A DNA stretch of 64,000 bases, taken from assembly GCF_000012365.1 (NCBI RefSeq), contig NC_007651.1, positions 2,666,001 through 2,730,000 of the forward strand. The letters run 5' to 3'. Shown piece after piece: positions 18,901 to 27,342 of the stretch (position 1 is its first letter; each line of letters opens with the position of its first letter). Made by a program: the position numbers and the translations under genes. The stretch is from Burkholderia thailandensis E264. Its GTDB lineage: Bacteria > Pseudomonadota > Gammaproteobacteria > Burkholderiales > Burkholderiaceae. The notes under the pieces were generated by a model. It was not told where the DNA came from, ran no database searches, and was given only the letters and a program-made list of their open reading frames with translations.

Positions 18901-20628
18901 GAGACTCAGCGCGCCGGCGGCGAAGGCCGCCGCGAACACGCCGTCGCCCGTCGCGCACACGCTCGCCGGCACGACGCCGCACGCCCGCACGCGGGCGAGG
19001 ACCGCGTCGAGATCGCGTGCGCCGCCAAACGCGAAGCTCACTTCCGGCACGCGGGCCGGCACTTCGGCGCTGATCACGTCGGCATCGGAATCGCCCGCGG
19101 CGAATGCCCGCAGCGAACCGATCAACCGCTCGCGGGATTCGGCGCGAAACGCCGCGCGCTGCTCCCAATGGCGGCGGCCTATGGCCGCCGTCAAGCACAC
19201 GTCCTCGAGCCGCAGGTCCGGGGCGCCTTCGAGAAACGTCGCATAATTCGCGCACAGCTCGCGCAGCGCCGTGCCGCGCGCCGACAGCAACAGCAGCGGC
19301 ACCGTTTGCGGCGTCCTGGGGGCGCGCGGCGGCGCGGCCTCCACGATCACGTGCGCATTGGTGCCGCCGATGCCGAACGAGCTGACGCCCGCACGCCGGA
19401 GCGGCGCGTCCCACGGCACCGTGTTCGTCGGCAGGTAGAACGCGGATTCGCCGCGCAGCGTCCCGATCGCCTGTTCGGCGCCCACCGCCCCCGGAAGCTG
19501 CGCGTGCGCCACCGCCAGCGAGGCCTTGATCAGGCCGCACGCTCCCGCGGCCGCGTTCAGATGCCCGACGTTCGCCTTGAGCGATCCAAGCGCGCACCGC
19601 GCATCGCCGGGCCGTCGATCGCCCAGCGCCTCGGTCAGCGCCGCCAGTTCGACCTCGTCGCCGATCGCCGTGCCCGTGCCGTGCGTCTCGACATAGCCGA
19701 TCGACGCGCCGTCGACTTCGCTCAACGCCAGCGCGTGACGGATCACCTCGCGCTGCCCCCGGCCGCCCGGCGCGGTGAAGCCGACCTTCGCCGCCCCGTC
19801 GTTGTTGATCGCGCCGCCGCGAATCACCGCCAGAATCGGGTCGCCGTCGTCGAGTGCATCCTCCAGGCGCCGCAGGACCACGACCCCCGCGCCGTTGCCG
19901 AAGACGGTGCCGCCGCTCTCCGTCGTGAATGGCCGGCACGCGCCGTCGGCGGACAGGATGCTGCCCTCCTCGTACACATGCCCTTGCCGCTGCGGCAGCG
20001 CGATGCTGACGCCGCCCGCCACCGCGAAGTCGCACTGGAAACTCAGCAGCCCATGCAGCGCATGGACCACCGCGACGAGCGACGTCGAACAGGCGGTCTG
20101 CAGCGTGACCGCGGGCCCGCCGAAGTCCAGCCGGTACGCGACCTGCGTCGCGAGATAGTCCTTGTCGACGCCCACCCATTGCTGCAGGTAACGGTTCGGC
20201 GACGCGCGATCGAGCCGGTCGCGCACATGGTCGACCAGATAATCGACGGTGGCCGACCCGGCCCAGATCCCGACGCGAGGGCCGCGCACCGCGCCGTGGC
20301 CGGCGCGCTCGAGCGCCTCGTGCACGCATTCGAGGAAGATCCGCTGCTGCGGGTCCATCGCCGCCGCCTGCGACGGCGCAATGCCGAAGTACGCCGCGTC
20401 GAACAGATCAACGCCGTCGAGCGGCCCGCCCGCCCCGACGAAGCCGGGCTGCGCCAGCACATCCTCCGGCACGCCCTCGCGGCGGGCCGCATCGGCGGTG
20501 AAGCGCTCGATCGCGACGCGGCCATCGGCGATCAGCGACCAGAATTGTTCCAGCGTGGCCGCGCCCGGCAGCCGACAGCTTGCGCCGACGATCGCCACTG
20601 CATCCACCGGTGTTTGGTAAACAGTCAC
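15946..20628 (-). CDS. tdpB: Polyketide synthase module KS-(relic AT)-DH-KR-ACP (tdpB-like)
   Basis: A 1560-residue module. The KS has Cys180 in QTACSTS, ETHGTGTAIGD and GHLNAAAG. Residues about 533-692 look like a shrunken acyltransferase: an FAFGG start, a degraded active-site region (GDG where GHS is expected, then AAAFAAGALSLDDA) and the closing LPTYPFQRQRFW. The dehydratase has His in DHVIYG (about residue 740) and Asp in HPGILDSALQ; the usual Pro of HxxxGxxxxP is Ser. The KR has TGGLGDLG and FSSAAA...GQASYAMAN. The ACP has YDLDSLL near residue 1460, and a helical tail (LSQEEIVELLSAKL) probably docks to the next protein. It starts at GTG, overlapping the tdpA stop as GTGA. The predicted step extends Cys by C2, reduces it and dehydrates it to the alkene of the mercapto-heptenoyl unit. 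Confidence 0.88.
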   Translation of the reverse strand: MTVYQTPVDAVAIVGASCRLPGAATLEQFWSLIADGRVAIERFTADAARREGVPEDVLAQPGFVGAGGPLDGVDLFDAAYFGIAPSQAAAMDPQQRIFLECVHEALERAGHGAVRGPRVGIWAGSATVDYLVDHVRDRLDRASPNRYLQQWVGVDKDYLATQVAYRLDFGGPAVTLQTACSTSLVAVVHALHGLLSFQCDFAVAGGVSIALPQRQGHVYEEGSILSADGACRPFTTESGGTVFGNGAGVVVLRRLEDALDDGDPILAVIRGGAINNDGAAKVGFTAPGGRGQREVIRHALALSEVDGASIGYVETHGTGTAIGDEVELAALTEALGDRRPGDARCALGSLKANVGHLNAAAGACGLIKASLAVAHAQLPGAVGAEQAIGTLRGESAFYLPTNTVPWDAPLRRAGVSSFGIGGTNAHVIVEAAPPRAPRTPQTVPLLLLSARGTALRELCANYATFLEGAPDLRLEDVCLTAAIGRRHWEQRAAFRAESRERLIGSLRAFAAGDSDADVISAEVPARVPEVSFAFGGARDLDAVLARVRACGVVPASVCATGDGVFAAAFAAGALSLDDARNRRADNVAAPALLWISASSGLPIDSPEAVRDELARANDAAHDAAAALEAAGAALVLEFGDVALGAGAAGVVSLDPASPEAIARMWTAGVALDLTQHYRDGNRVVLPTYPFQRQRFWIERAPRLAEGGVSPFLGRRTDAPALNATLFDADWSVATLPFLQDHVIYGKIVVSGAALAVMIADGVRELTGADACVLSDLRFPAALVIPAGAARRVQLQLVRDGDGFEAAVLTPEPFETHATARAEAGADQDVAPSAQVRGEAISTDLLDTWLRARSVVMGPTFRRLSEIVVSGSEAACAMRADPGDAGWPLHPGILDSALQLVAAAARPDGNDAFVPTRIARLTIRGRAGAQMRCYAAADRGYASVFDGNGALVELTGLESREVSRNELLRIEPLRDGYAVQWRCVTDGAPFALPEPIVVVRDAGEVASGLASILRDEAKETLVVATPDEIPFERAGLIIDCRGIDARSAAPAPALYEGALALFAAAARRDEPCRIAVVLAPQAPASAPLQALARAAAMETPHLRTLALHAGDAHAIRRGLDCFDRETEVSVRGTEVTAPRLDERALPRRAEYAPAGEGTWLITGGLGDLGLQVAGWLAALGVRSLMLVGRRPPGDAAEETLAALRRDGVDVQVRQADLSREADVDALLHEIGATMPPLRGICHLAGVVEDRLVSDVTPASLAATFAGKAQGAWLLHERTRGHALEHFVLFSSAAAAFGAPGQASYAMANAYLDALAAHRRSQGLPALSLAWGPWQDVGMLARTAASAKRRLAQLGIGQIETECGRATFEIALAADLPPHVVLLPIDWQRLIDQWPPHVPASRFDGIATARPGAGLTSSVSELLALPAAERRHRLFQLLAEDAAAVTGTSLAALDPERSLFDYDLDSLLITDLRVRLEKRFGRTISTTVIFSNPTIAALADYLARTIFGAALDAPAAAAADTDTAAPAPGDAQPQAPAERLSQEEIVELLSAKLDELRGADSR

Positions 20629-23600
20629 ATAGCCTCCTTGCGTGCGCGTGCGCGCTGTCTGTAGGCGCGCACGCCGGCGACGTCCTTCGCGTTGAGCGTG
20701 TCTGCGCCGCTCGCGGCGGAACGCGAGGCGAGCGCGCGAATCGTGGCGAGCGAGAAGAAATCGACGAGCGGCGCCACCGCCACGCCCCGCGACGCCAGCA
20801 GCGCGCGCAAGCGCACGATGTGCATCGAGGTTGCGCCGGCGTCGAAGAACCCTTGTTGCGGATCGATGTCGACGCCGACCACCTCGGCGAACGCATCGAG
20901 CATCGTCGCTTCGAGCGACGCGTCGCGCCGCGCCGCGGCCGCGACCCGTGCCGCCGGGGCCGAGACCGGGGCCGGCAGCGCGGCAAGCCGCGCGCGATCC
21001 ACCTTGCCGTTCGCCGTCAGCGGCAGCGCGTCGAGCACGGCGACGTGGTGCGGCTGCATGTAGGCGGGCAAATGCAACACCAGCTCGGCGCGCACCGCCG
21101 CCACGATGTCGCCGCGCCGCTCCGGCAACGCGACCACGTGCAACTGAATCACCGCCGCGCCGTTGCGTCGGACCGCCGACGCCACCGCGCGCGAGATGCC
21201 GCCCGCACGCATCGCGGCGGCCTCGATCTCGCCCAGCTCGATCCGATAGCCCTGCACCTTGACCTGGCCGTCCATCCGCCCGAGCAACTCGAGCTCCCCA
21301 CTGGGCAGCCAGCGCGCGAGATCGCCCGTCCGGTAGAGCCGCCGGCCATCCGCATCAACGAAGAAACGGCGGGCGGTTTCCGCCTCGTTGCCGAGGTACG
21401 CGAGCGCGAGGCCGCATCCACCGAGCAGCAGTTCGCCGGCGACGCCGTGGGGACGCTCACGCCCGTCGGGCGCGCGCACGAAGCACTGCTGGTTCGACAG
21501 CGGCTTGCCGTACGGAATCGAAGCGAGCGCCGCGTCGGCAGGCGCGATCGGGTGGACGACCGACCAGATCGACGCTTCCGTCGCACCGCCGAGGCTGATC
21601 GGCTGGACGTTCGGGAACGCGTCGCGCAGCCGCTCGGGCAGCGTCGGCGCGATCCAGTCGCCGCTCAGCAGCGCGAGCCGCAGATGCGCCGAGCGCGGCG
21701 CGGCCACGTCGAGCAACAGTTCGAGCACGGCCGGCACGGAATTCCAGATCGTCACCGCGGCATCGCTCAACGCCTGCGAGATCGCATCGGGATCGCGCGC
21801 GCGCTCGGGGAACACCACGGCGCCTCCTGCCGCGAGCAGTCCGAATATGTCGTAGACCGATAAGTCGAAAGCGAGCGACGACACGCAGAGCGCCCGATCG
21901 GCCGGGCCGACGGCGAATCGCGCGTTGATGTCGTCGATCGTGTTCGCCGCGGCTTCGTGCGTGATGACCACGCCCTTCGGGCGGCCCGTCGAGCCGGACG
22001 TGAAGATCACGTAGGCGGCGTCGCTCGGGCCCGCATCCGCCACCGGCGCGGGCGTGGCGCGCGCGAGCGGACGATCGAGGCGCAGCGACGGCACCGGCAG
22101 ATCGAAGTCGCCCGTCGTCGCGACTGCGTGGCGGACGCCCGCCTCACGCAGCAGCGCGTCGATGCGCGCCGACGGCCAGGACGGCTCGACCGGCAGATAG
22201 ACCGCGCCGGCCAATTCGATGCCGAGCAGCGCCGCAACCGCGCGCGGCCCCGGCTCGACGACGGCCGCCACGACATCGCCGCGCGCGACGCCGAGCCGCT
22301 GCAGCGCGCTGCCGATGTCTTCGGCGTCGCGCAACAGCTGTCCATAGGTTAGAGCCGCACCGCCCTGCCTCACGGCGACGGCATCGGGGTGCGCATTCGC
22401 GTGCCTGACGAACGGCGTCTCCAGACGACGCGGCGCGCGTTCGACGTCCGTCGCATTGGTCGCCGCGCGCCGTGCGGCCTCGTCCGGCGCAAGCTTCGCG
22501 ACGACGGGAAGCTCGACGGCCAACGGTTCGGCCGCGATCGTCGCGAGCGAATCGACGAACGCGGCGAACATCGCGTCCACCATCCGTTCGGGGAACAGTT
22601 GCGCGACGTACTCCCACATCACGACGAGACGCTCGCCGCGCCGACCGAGGATGGCGTGCAGCGAGACCTGCGGCGTCGGATTGGCGATGTCGACCACCCG
22701 CCCGAGCGCATCGAGCGCCGCCAGATCGTCCGCCGGGTCGCCAGACAGCAGGCTCGTCAGGACCACCGGCATCAGCACCGGCGCGCCGTTGCGGCGACCG
22801 AGCTCGCGCAGGATCGCCACGCCGGAGCACCATGGCTCGTCCAGGTCGGCCCAGACTTGCCGCTGCACCGCCCGGGCAAGCTCGGCGAACGAAGCGTGAC
22901 GCTCGCGCAGGGACAGCAAGGTATTGCTGGTGTAGTCGCCGATCGCTTCCCCGGCTTGCGCCGCACGCGTATTGCAGGTCACGTTGAGCGTGAACTCGGG
23001 CGCCGCCGACCACAGCCGCACGACGTCGGCGAACGCGGCGGTGCACAACGAAGCGAGCGTGACGCCCAGCGCCTGCGCGCGCGCCGTCAGCGCCGCGGAC
23101 AGCGGCTCCGGCAATTCCCGGCGAAGAATGACGAAACGTGGATCGACGACGTCGGCGAGCGCCATCGCCGCCGGCAACTCCGGCGCGGGCGCAATCGAGT
23201 CGATGCGGCGCAGCCATGCTTCGCGGCGTTCATCGGGCAACGGCGGCGGCGCGAGCGGCACGATGCCGGGAGACGGCTCGCGAGACGCGCCGTGGACCAG
23301 TTCGCGCACCAGCAGCAAAAAGCTGCGCAGGTCGCCGGCGAGCAGCCCCAGGCGCACATGCAGGATCGCCATCGTGTCCGTGATGCGGCTAAAGCACGCG
23401 GCGACGGGGCGTCCGCTGCCGTCGGCCAGCGCCGCGCGCACGGCGCGCAGGCGCTCGGCCAATGTCGACTCGTCCAGATTGCGCAGGTCCTGCTGCGGCA
23501 GGACCGGATCGTAGGCGTGCGCCTCGAAGACCGCGCGCCCGTCGCCACGCACCGCCATCCGCAGCGCCGGGTGGCGTTCGACAAGCTGCGCCAGCCGCCG

Positions 23601-25724
23601 GCCCAGATCGGGCACGCGGGCATGGTCGACTTCGAAGTCGACTCGAATATGCGGTTGGACACGACCGAGCGGCACGCCGCTTTGCTGGCCGATCCAATAC
23701 GCCTGCTGCATCTCGGACAACTCGAACGGCTGGTCGGCCTCGTAGTGCGGCGGCGCCGCGGGGGCCGCCGTCGGCGCGCCGCGCCCGTCGATGCGCCTGT
23801 CGATGATCTCGCGCTTCAGACTATCGGCCGACGCGGCGAACAGCGTCGCGAACGTCAGGTCCACGCCATGGCGCGCGCGCACCGACGCGGCCAGCCGAGC
23901 GGCCGACAGCGAATCGAGTCCGAGGTCGATGAGCCGACCGGCCGGCTGCGCCGCAGCCCCCGGCACAAATCGCGCGATCTCGGCCAGGATGGCGTCGCCG
24001 GTCATGCCGCCGCCGTCATCGGCAACGATCTGCAAGTCACCGCGCAAAAGCGCGTCGCGCGTCGCCGCCCGGCGGGTCTTGCCGCTCGACGTACGAAGGA
24101 TGTTCCCCCGCCGCAGCAACACGATGCGCGCTGGCGCGACGCCGTGTTCGTTCATCAACGCCGAGCGAATCACCGGAATGATCGCGCGGGCCGCCGTCTC
24201 GTCGCAGCCGCTGCGCACCTCGGCGCCGACCAGTATCCCTTCGCCGTCCGCGCCTTCGATCGCTGCGGCGAATACCCGCCCCATCCGGATGGCGGGGTGG
24301 CATCCGGATATGGAGTCCTCAATATCATGGCAATAAAAATTCCGGCCGCCGACGATGATCAGATCCTTCAGCCTGCTTGCGACGAACAGCGAGCCGTCGT
24401 GCACGAAGCCGAGATCGCCGGTCCGCAGCCACGGACCTTCGCCATCGTCGAGTCGCGCGCGAAAAACGCGCTGCGTTTCTTGAGGACGACGCCAGTAGCC
24501 CCCGGCGACGGTTCGCCCGGCCACCCAGATTTCGCCGATGACATCCGGCGCACACGGCCGGCACGTTTGCGGATCGACGATCCTCACGCGCGTGTCGATC
24601 AGGCTGGTGCCGCACGATGCGAGTTCGACACCGTCCCGATGCGGGACGACGCGGCCGAGCGCTAGCGCATCACGCTCGAAACGCGCGCTGCGCATCCCCT
24701 CGCCACTGCGTCCCGACGCCACCTTCAGAGTCGCTTCGGCCAGCCCGTAACCGGGGATCACCACTGATGGCCGCAAGCCGAACGGCGCGAACGCCGCCTC
24801 GAAGCGGCGTACCGTCTCGCACCGAATCGGCTCGGCTCCATTGAGCGCGAAGCGCAACGAGGAAAGATCGGTTTCGGGCGCGAGATCGGCGGCGCGATCC
24901 GCGCATAACGCGTACGCAAAATTGGGGGCTGCCGTGTGCGTGCCGCGCACGGTCGCGATCGCCCGCAGCCATGACATCGGCTGTGCGATGAACTTTTCCG
25001 GCGGCATCAGATACGCGGTGAAGCCGCAGTACAACGGCGTGAGAATGCCGTAGACGAGACCCATGTCGTGGAAATACGGCAACCAGCTGACCATGACGCT
25101 GTCGGTGTCATGCAGCGCGGCGCTGTCGAGGTCCCTGATCGTCGCGCGCAGCCCCGAGTGGGTCACCGCGACGCCTTGCGGCGTTCGCGTCGAGCCGGAT
25201 GTGTATTGCAACAGGGCGGGATGATCGTCGGTGACCACGCTCAGGAACGGCGCGCGACGTTCGCCGTCGTCCGTGCGCATCCACTGAATACCCGGCAGCG
25301 CCTCACGCTCCTCGGCAGTCAACGCGATTGCCGCGCCGCAATCCTGCGCGATCGCGAGCATCGTGTCGCGGCCATGCCGAGGCGCCACGGGAACAGGAAT
25401 CGTGCCGGCCAGGCAACAGCCGAAGAAGGCGGGAACGAAATCGAGAGGATTCCGAAAAGCCAGCATCACGCGATCGCCGACCGACGCGACGCGCGCCAGG
25501 CGAAACGCAATCGCGGATGCGCGTTCGCACAGACACGCATTGGTCAAACAAACGTCTTCCGATGAGCCGACGGAAGCGAACGCAGGAAAATCGGGGGCCG
25601 CTTCGGCACGTGACATCAATTGCCCGGCGATCGACTCGGCGTCGGAATACGTGGAAGAGCGGCCGTTCCGAGCCTTGTCGTCGACGGGCGGCGGGGGCGA
25701 TGCGCCGATACGAGAGGTGCTCAT
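20625..25724 (-). CDS. tdpA: Loading NRPS: acyl-AMP ligase-ACP-Cy-like C-A(Cys)-PCP (tdpA-like)
   Basis: A 1699-residue first subunit. An FAAL-type acyl-AMP ligase comes first (YTSGST near residue 178, GYGLAEATLK, RTGDLGF, SRLKDLIIVGGRN), then an ACP (GLDSLS near 604). A condensation domain of cyclisation type (ELSEMQQAYWIGQQ entry) follows, with its DxxxxD reduced to GLLAGD near 793. The adenylation domain (TSGSTGRPKG near 1243) has hand-read code DLYNLSLIWK, the classical cysteine signature. It ends with a PCP (GATSMH near 1630). This matches the starter enzyme of FK228/thailandepsin pathways, where Cys supplies the mercapto end of the heptenoic acid. AGGAAAG sits about 7 nt before the ATG. 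What the ligase-ACP pair activates, and whether it is still used, cannot be read from sequence. Confidence 0.88.
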   Translation of the reverse strand: MSTSRIGASPPPPVDDKARNGRSSTYSDAESIAGQLMSRAEAAPDFPAFASVGSSEDVCLTNACLCERASAIAFRLARVASVGDRVMLAFRNPLDFVPAFFGCCLAGTIPVPVAPRHGRDTMLAIAQDCGAAIALTAEEREALPGIQWMRTDDGERRAPFLSVVTDDHPALLQYTSGSTRTPQGVAVTHSGLRATIRDLDSAALHDTDSVMVSWLPYFHDMGLVYGILTPLYCGFTAYLMPPEKFIAQPMSWLRAIATVRGTHTAAPNFAYALCADRAADLAPETDLSSLRFALNGAEPIRCETVRRFEAAFAPFGLRPSVVIPGYGLAEATLKVASGRSGEGMRSARFERDALALGRVVPHRDGVELASCGTSLIDTRVRIVDPQTCRPCAPDVIGEIWVAGRTVAGGYWRRPQETQRVFRARLDDGEGPWLRTGDLGFVHDGSLFVASRLKDLIIVGGRNFYCHDIEDSISGCHPAIRMGRVFAAAIEGADGEGILVGAEVRSGCDETAARAIIPVIRSALMNEHGVAPARIVLLRRGNILRTSSGKTRRAATRDALLRGDLQIVADDGGGMTGDAILAEIARFVPGAAAQPAGRLIDLGLDSLSAARLAASVRARHGVDLTFATLFAASADSLKREIIDRRIDGRGAPTAAPAAPPHYEADQPFELSEMQQAYWIGQQSGVPLGRVQPHIRVDFEVDHARVPDLGRRLAQLVERHPALRMAVRGDGRAVFEAHAYDPVLPQQDLRNLDESTLAERLRAVRAALADGSGRPVAACFSRITDTMAILHVRLGLLAGDLRSFLLLVRELVHGASREPSPGIVPLAPPPLPDERREAWLRRIDSIAPAPELPAAMALADVVDPRFVILRRELPEPLSAALTARAQALGVTLASLCTAAFADVVRLWSAAPEFTLNVTCNTRAAQAGEAIGDYTSNTLLSLRERHASFAELARAVQRQVWADLDEPWCSGVAILRELGRRNGAPVLMPVVLTSLLSGDPADDLAALDALGRVVDIANPTPQVSLHAILGRRGERLVVMWEYVAQLFPERMVDAMFAAFVDSLATIAAEPLAVELPVVAKLAPDEAARRAATNATDVERAPRRLETPFVRHANAHPDAVAVRQGGAALTYGQLLRDAEDIGSALQRLGVARGDVVAAVVEPGPRAVAALLGIELAGAVYLPVEPSWPSARIDALLREAGVRHAVATTGDFDLPVPSLRLDRPLARATPAPVADAGPSDAAYVIFTSGSTGRPKGVVITHEAAANTIDDINARFAVGPADRALCVSSLAFDLSVYDIFGLLAAGGAVVFPERARDPDAISQALSDAAVTIWNSVPAVLELLLDVAAPRSAHLRLALLSGDWIAPTLPERLRDAFPNVQPISLGGATEASIWSVVHPIAPADAALASIPYGKPLSNQQCFVRAPDGRERPHGVAGELLLGGCGLALAYLGNEAETARRFFVDADGRRLYRTGDLARWLPSGELELLGRMDGQVKVQGYRIELGEIEAAAMRAGGISRAVASAVRRNGAAVIQLHVVALPERRGDIVAAVRAELVLHLPAYMQPHHVAVLDALPLTANGKVDRARLAALPAPVSAPAARVAAAARRDASLEATMLDAFAEVVGVDIDPQQGFFDAGATSMHIVRLRALLASRGVAVAPLVDFFSLATIRALASRSAASGADTLNAKDVAGVRAYRQRARARKEAM

Positions 25725-25948
25725 GACGTCGCTTTCCTATTTCGGCTTTCGTTCCGGCTGGCGGTGCAGGCGCGCCGAAGGGGGCCGCATGCCGCCGCGC
25801 GCGGAGAACGAAGCGCGCGCCGTCCTTTTCGCTCGGCGCGCCGCGCGTGGGAGTCACCGGGCTTCATGCGCCGGCGCACTGTCACGCATCCGTCCGTGGG
25901 TAGTTCTCGACTGACACTGCAAACTTGCCGGCTCACATCGGAAATCAT
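25721..25948 (-). CDS. Candidate small ORF (75 codons) translationally coupled to tdpA
   Basis: The ATG at 25948 has AAGGAG about 8 nt upstream (GACAAGGAGATACTCG then ATG), better than most ribosome sites in the cluster. The frame ends in TGA overlapping the tdpA ATG as ATGA, exactly the junction used between the downstream cluster genes. The 75-residue product (starts MISDVSRQVC) is Arg-rich with four Cys and resembles no family I know. Third-position GC is less extreme than in neighbouring genes, so it may not encode a functional protein. It could be a leader peptide, a coupling device or chance. The frame is open a further 32 codons upstream, but without a ribosome site. Confidence 0.3.
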   Translation of the reverse strand: MISDVSRQVCSVSRELPTDGCVTVRRRMKPGDSHARRAERKGRRALRSPRAAACGPLRRACTASRNESRNRKATS

Positions 25949-27342
25949 CGAGTATCTCCTTGTCACACCTGCTTCAATATCCGGCTGCGCAACCCCATTC
26001 ACGATCACGTCGACTGCGAGCCGCTGTCGCTTGAAATCGGACATGTCACGAGCCGAGCATCGACGGCTTGCCGGACGCCGCCTCGTGAACGGCCGGGCCG
26101 TCGGCGAAGGTTTCCTGCCATGAATGACCGCGGCACGTGTGCCTCGCCGCGTGCGCCGCGTGAAAAGACGTGCGCCTGCACGCGTACGAACAAAATGCGA
26201 GCGGCTCCGACTTAACCTTGCTTTTCAGATGCGCATCGCTTCGGGGCTCGACCACTCGTGCAACTCTTTATCAACGATCGGATATGCGATCACATTGTCT
26301 ATAACCGCGTTTCCTCGTCACCATCTCCATTGCGGAAATTTGCTGAAAATTGCTTTCGATCCATATCGATTCATTTAAAACATGCGCAGAACCAACATCT
26401 AATTGATCGTCAATCGACAATGATTAACAACCAATCTCAAATTATTTTCTATGTTAAGGTTGATTGCGTCGCATTTGGCGCATACCGCCTTTCGTTTAGC
26501 GATGCATTCCCGGCCACTCGTGACGCCCACGATTCAGCGACGCGGCATCGTCCAGCGTATCGAGCCCCGTAGCTGGCTCGCCCCTCCGTATCCCGCCGGC
26601 CCACGAGACCCAACCGCGGCAAGGCGGACGCAAGCACGCTCGATTGGATCGAGGGATGAGCCGGGAAACCGGCAAGAGAGCAACATTGTCTGCCCTTGGC
26701 CCGATTGCACGAGGGCACATGCCAATATGGCGGAAAGTCCCTCGCAATCGAGGCGCGCACATCAGTGCACACGCATTGCTTCATGACATCCGCGCCGCAT
26801 TCAGAATATGAGAATGCAATCTGGAAAAGTCATTTTTATCTCGTGAGACGGACATCTAATTTATGAAATTCTGATTCCGATTTGAACGTTTTTTGTTTAT
26901 ATAAGTCACATGGCGCTGATGGCCACAAGCCAGCAGGAAAATGCAAAACGGCTATCGAAAACCGATCACCGATACTCATCATCGATTCCCGTCTGTTGGC
27001 GAATGAAAAGTGATTCTTCGTCATCCCAACCAAGGAGCCCGAAAGATGCGCACAGCGACTTCTTAAATCGAACACCCGCTTCGCCTACGTCACAGCGAGT
27101 TCGCGCGAGTCCGCGCAAGTCCGCGGGAAGCGCCTTCGCTCACCGCCCTCGAATCAGGCCGCATAGCACTGGATCATGTGCAGCGACATCACACATTCCG
27201 CCCTCACTCTATCCGGTGCCTCCCGGCTCTGTTCGAGCGCTTCCTCGCGGAACACGTCGAGCATTACGCTAAGCGCCCCTTTCCGCCCGAGCTTTCACCC
27301 GTGACCCCGTTTGTTGCAAGCATAAGAAACTTGAGGCCACCC
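25949..27342. promoter_or_regulatory. Control region between the tdp-like operon and the divergent AraC gene
   Basis: About 1.4 kb without a convincing gene. It holds two clearly AT-richer stretches (roughly 26230-26470 and 26790-26910) in an otherwise GC-rich window, and a short tandem repeat at 27096-27125. Promoters for the divergent operon and regulator must lie here. I can see loose sigma70-like elements (for example TTGAAC with a TATATAA further on near 26882-26902 on plus) but none convincing enough to place. Open frames here are short and lack ribosome sites. Confidence 0.5.
27096..27125 (+). repeat. Three 10-bp tandem repeats upstream of the AraC gene
   Basis: Three consecutive units, CGAGTTCGCG, CGAGTCCGCG and CAAGTCCGCG, each differing by one or two bases. 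The 10-bp spacing puts them on one face of the helix, as is common for regulator half-sites. They lie about 220 bp before the regulator's start. A binding role is inference. Confidence 0.5.

Noticed and set aside
26910..27272. 120-codon frame in the control region
   Set aside because: No Shine-Dalgarno, no family resemblance, and biased residues typical of chance.
27178..27342. Longer start (GTG 27178) for the AraC regulator
   Set aside because: No ribosome site and the extra 55 residues do not look like AraC sequence; ATG 27343 has TTGAGG upstream.
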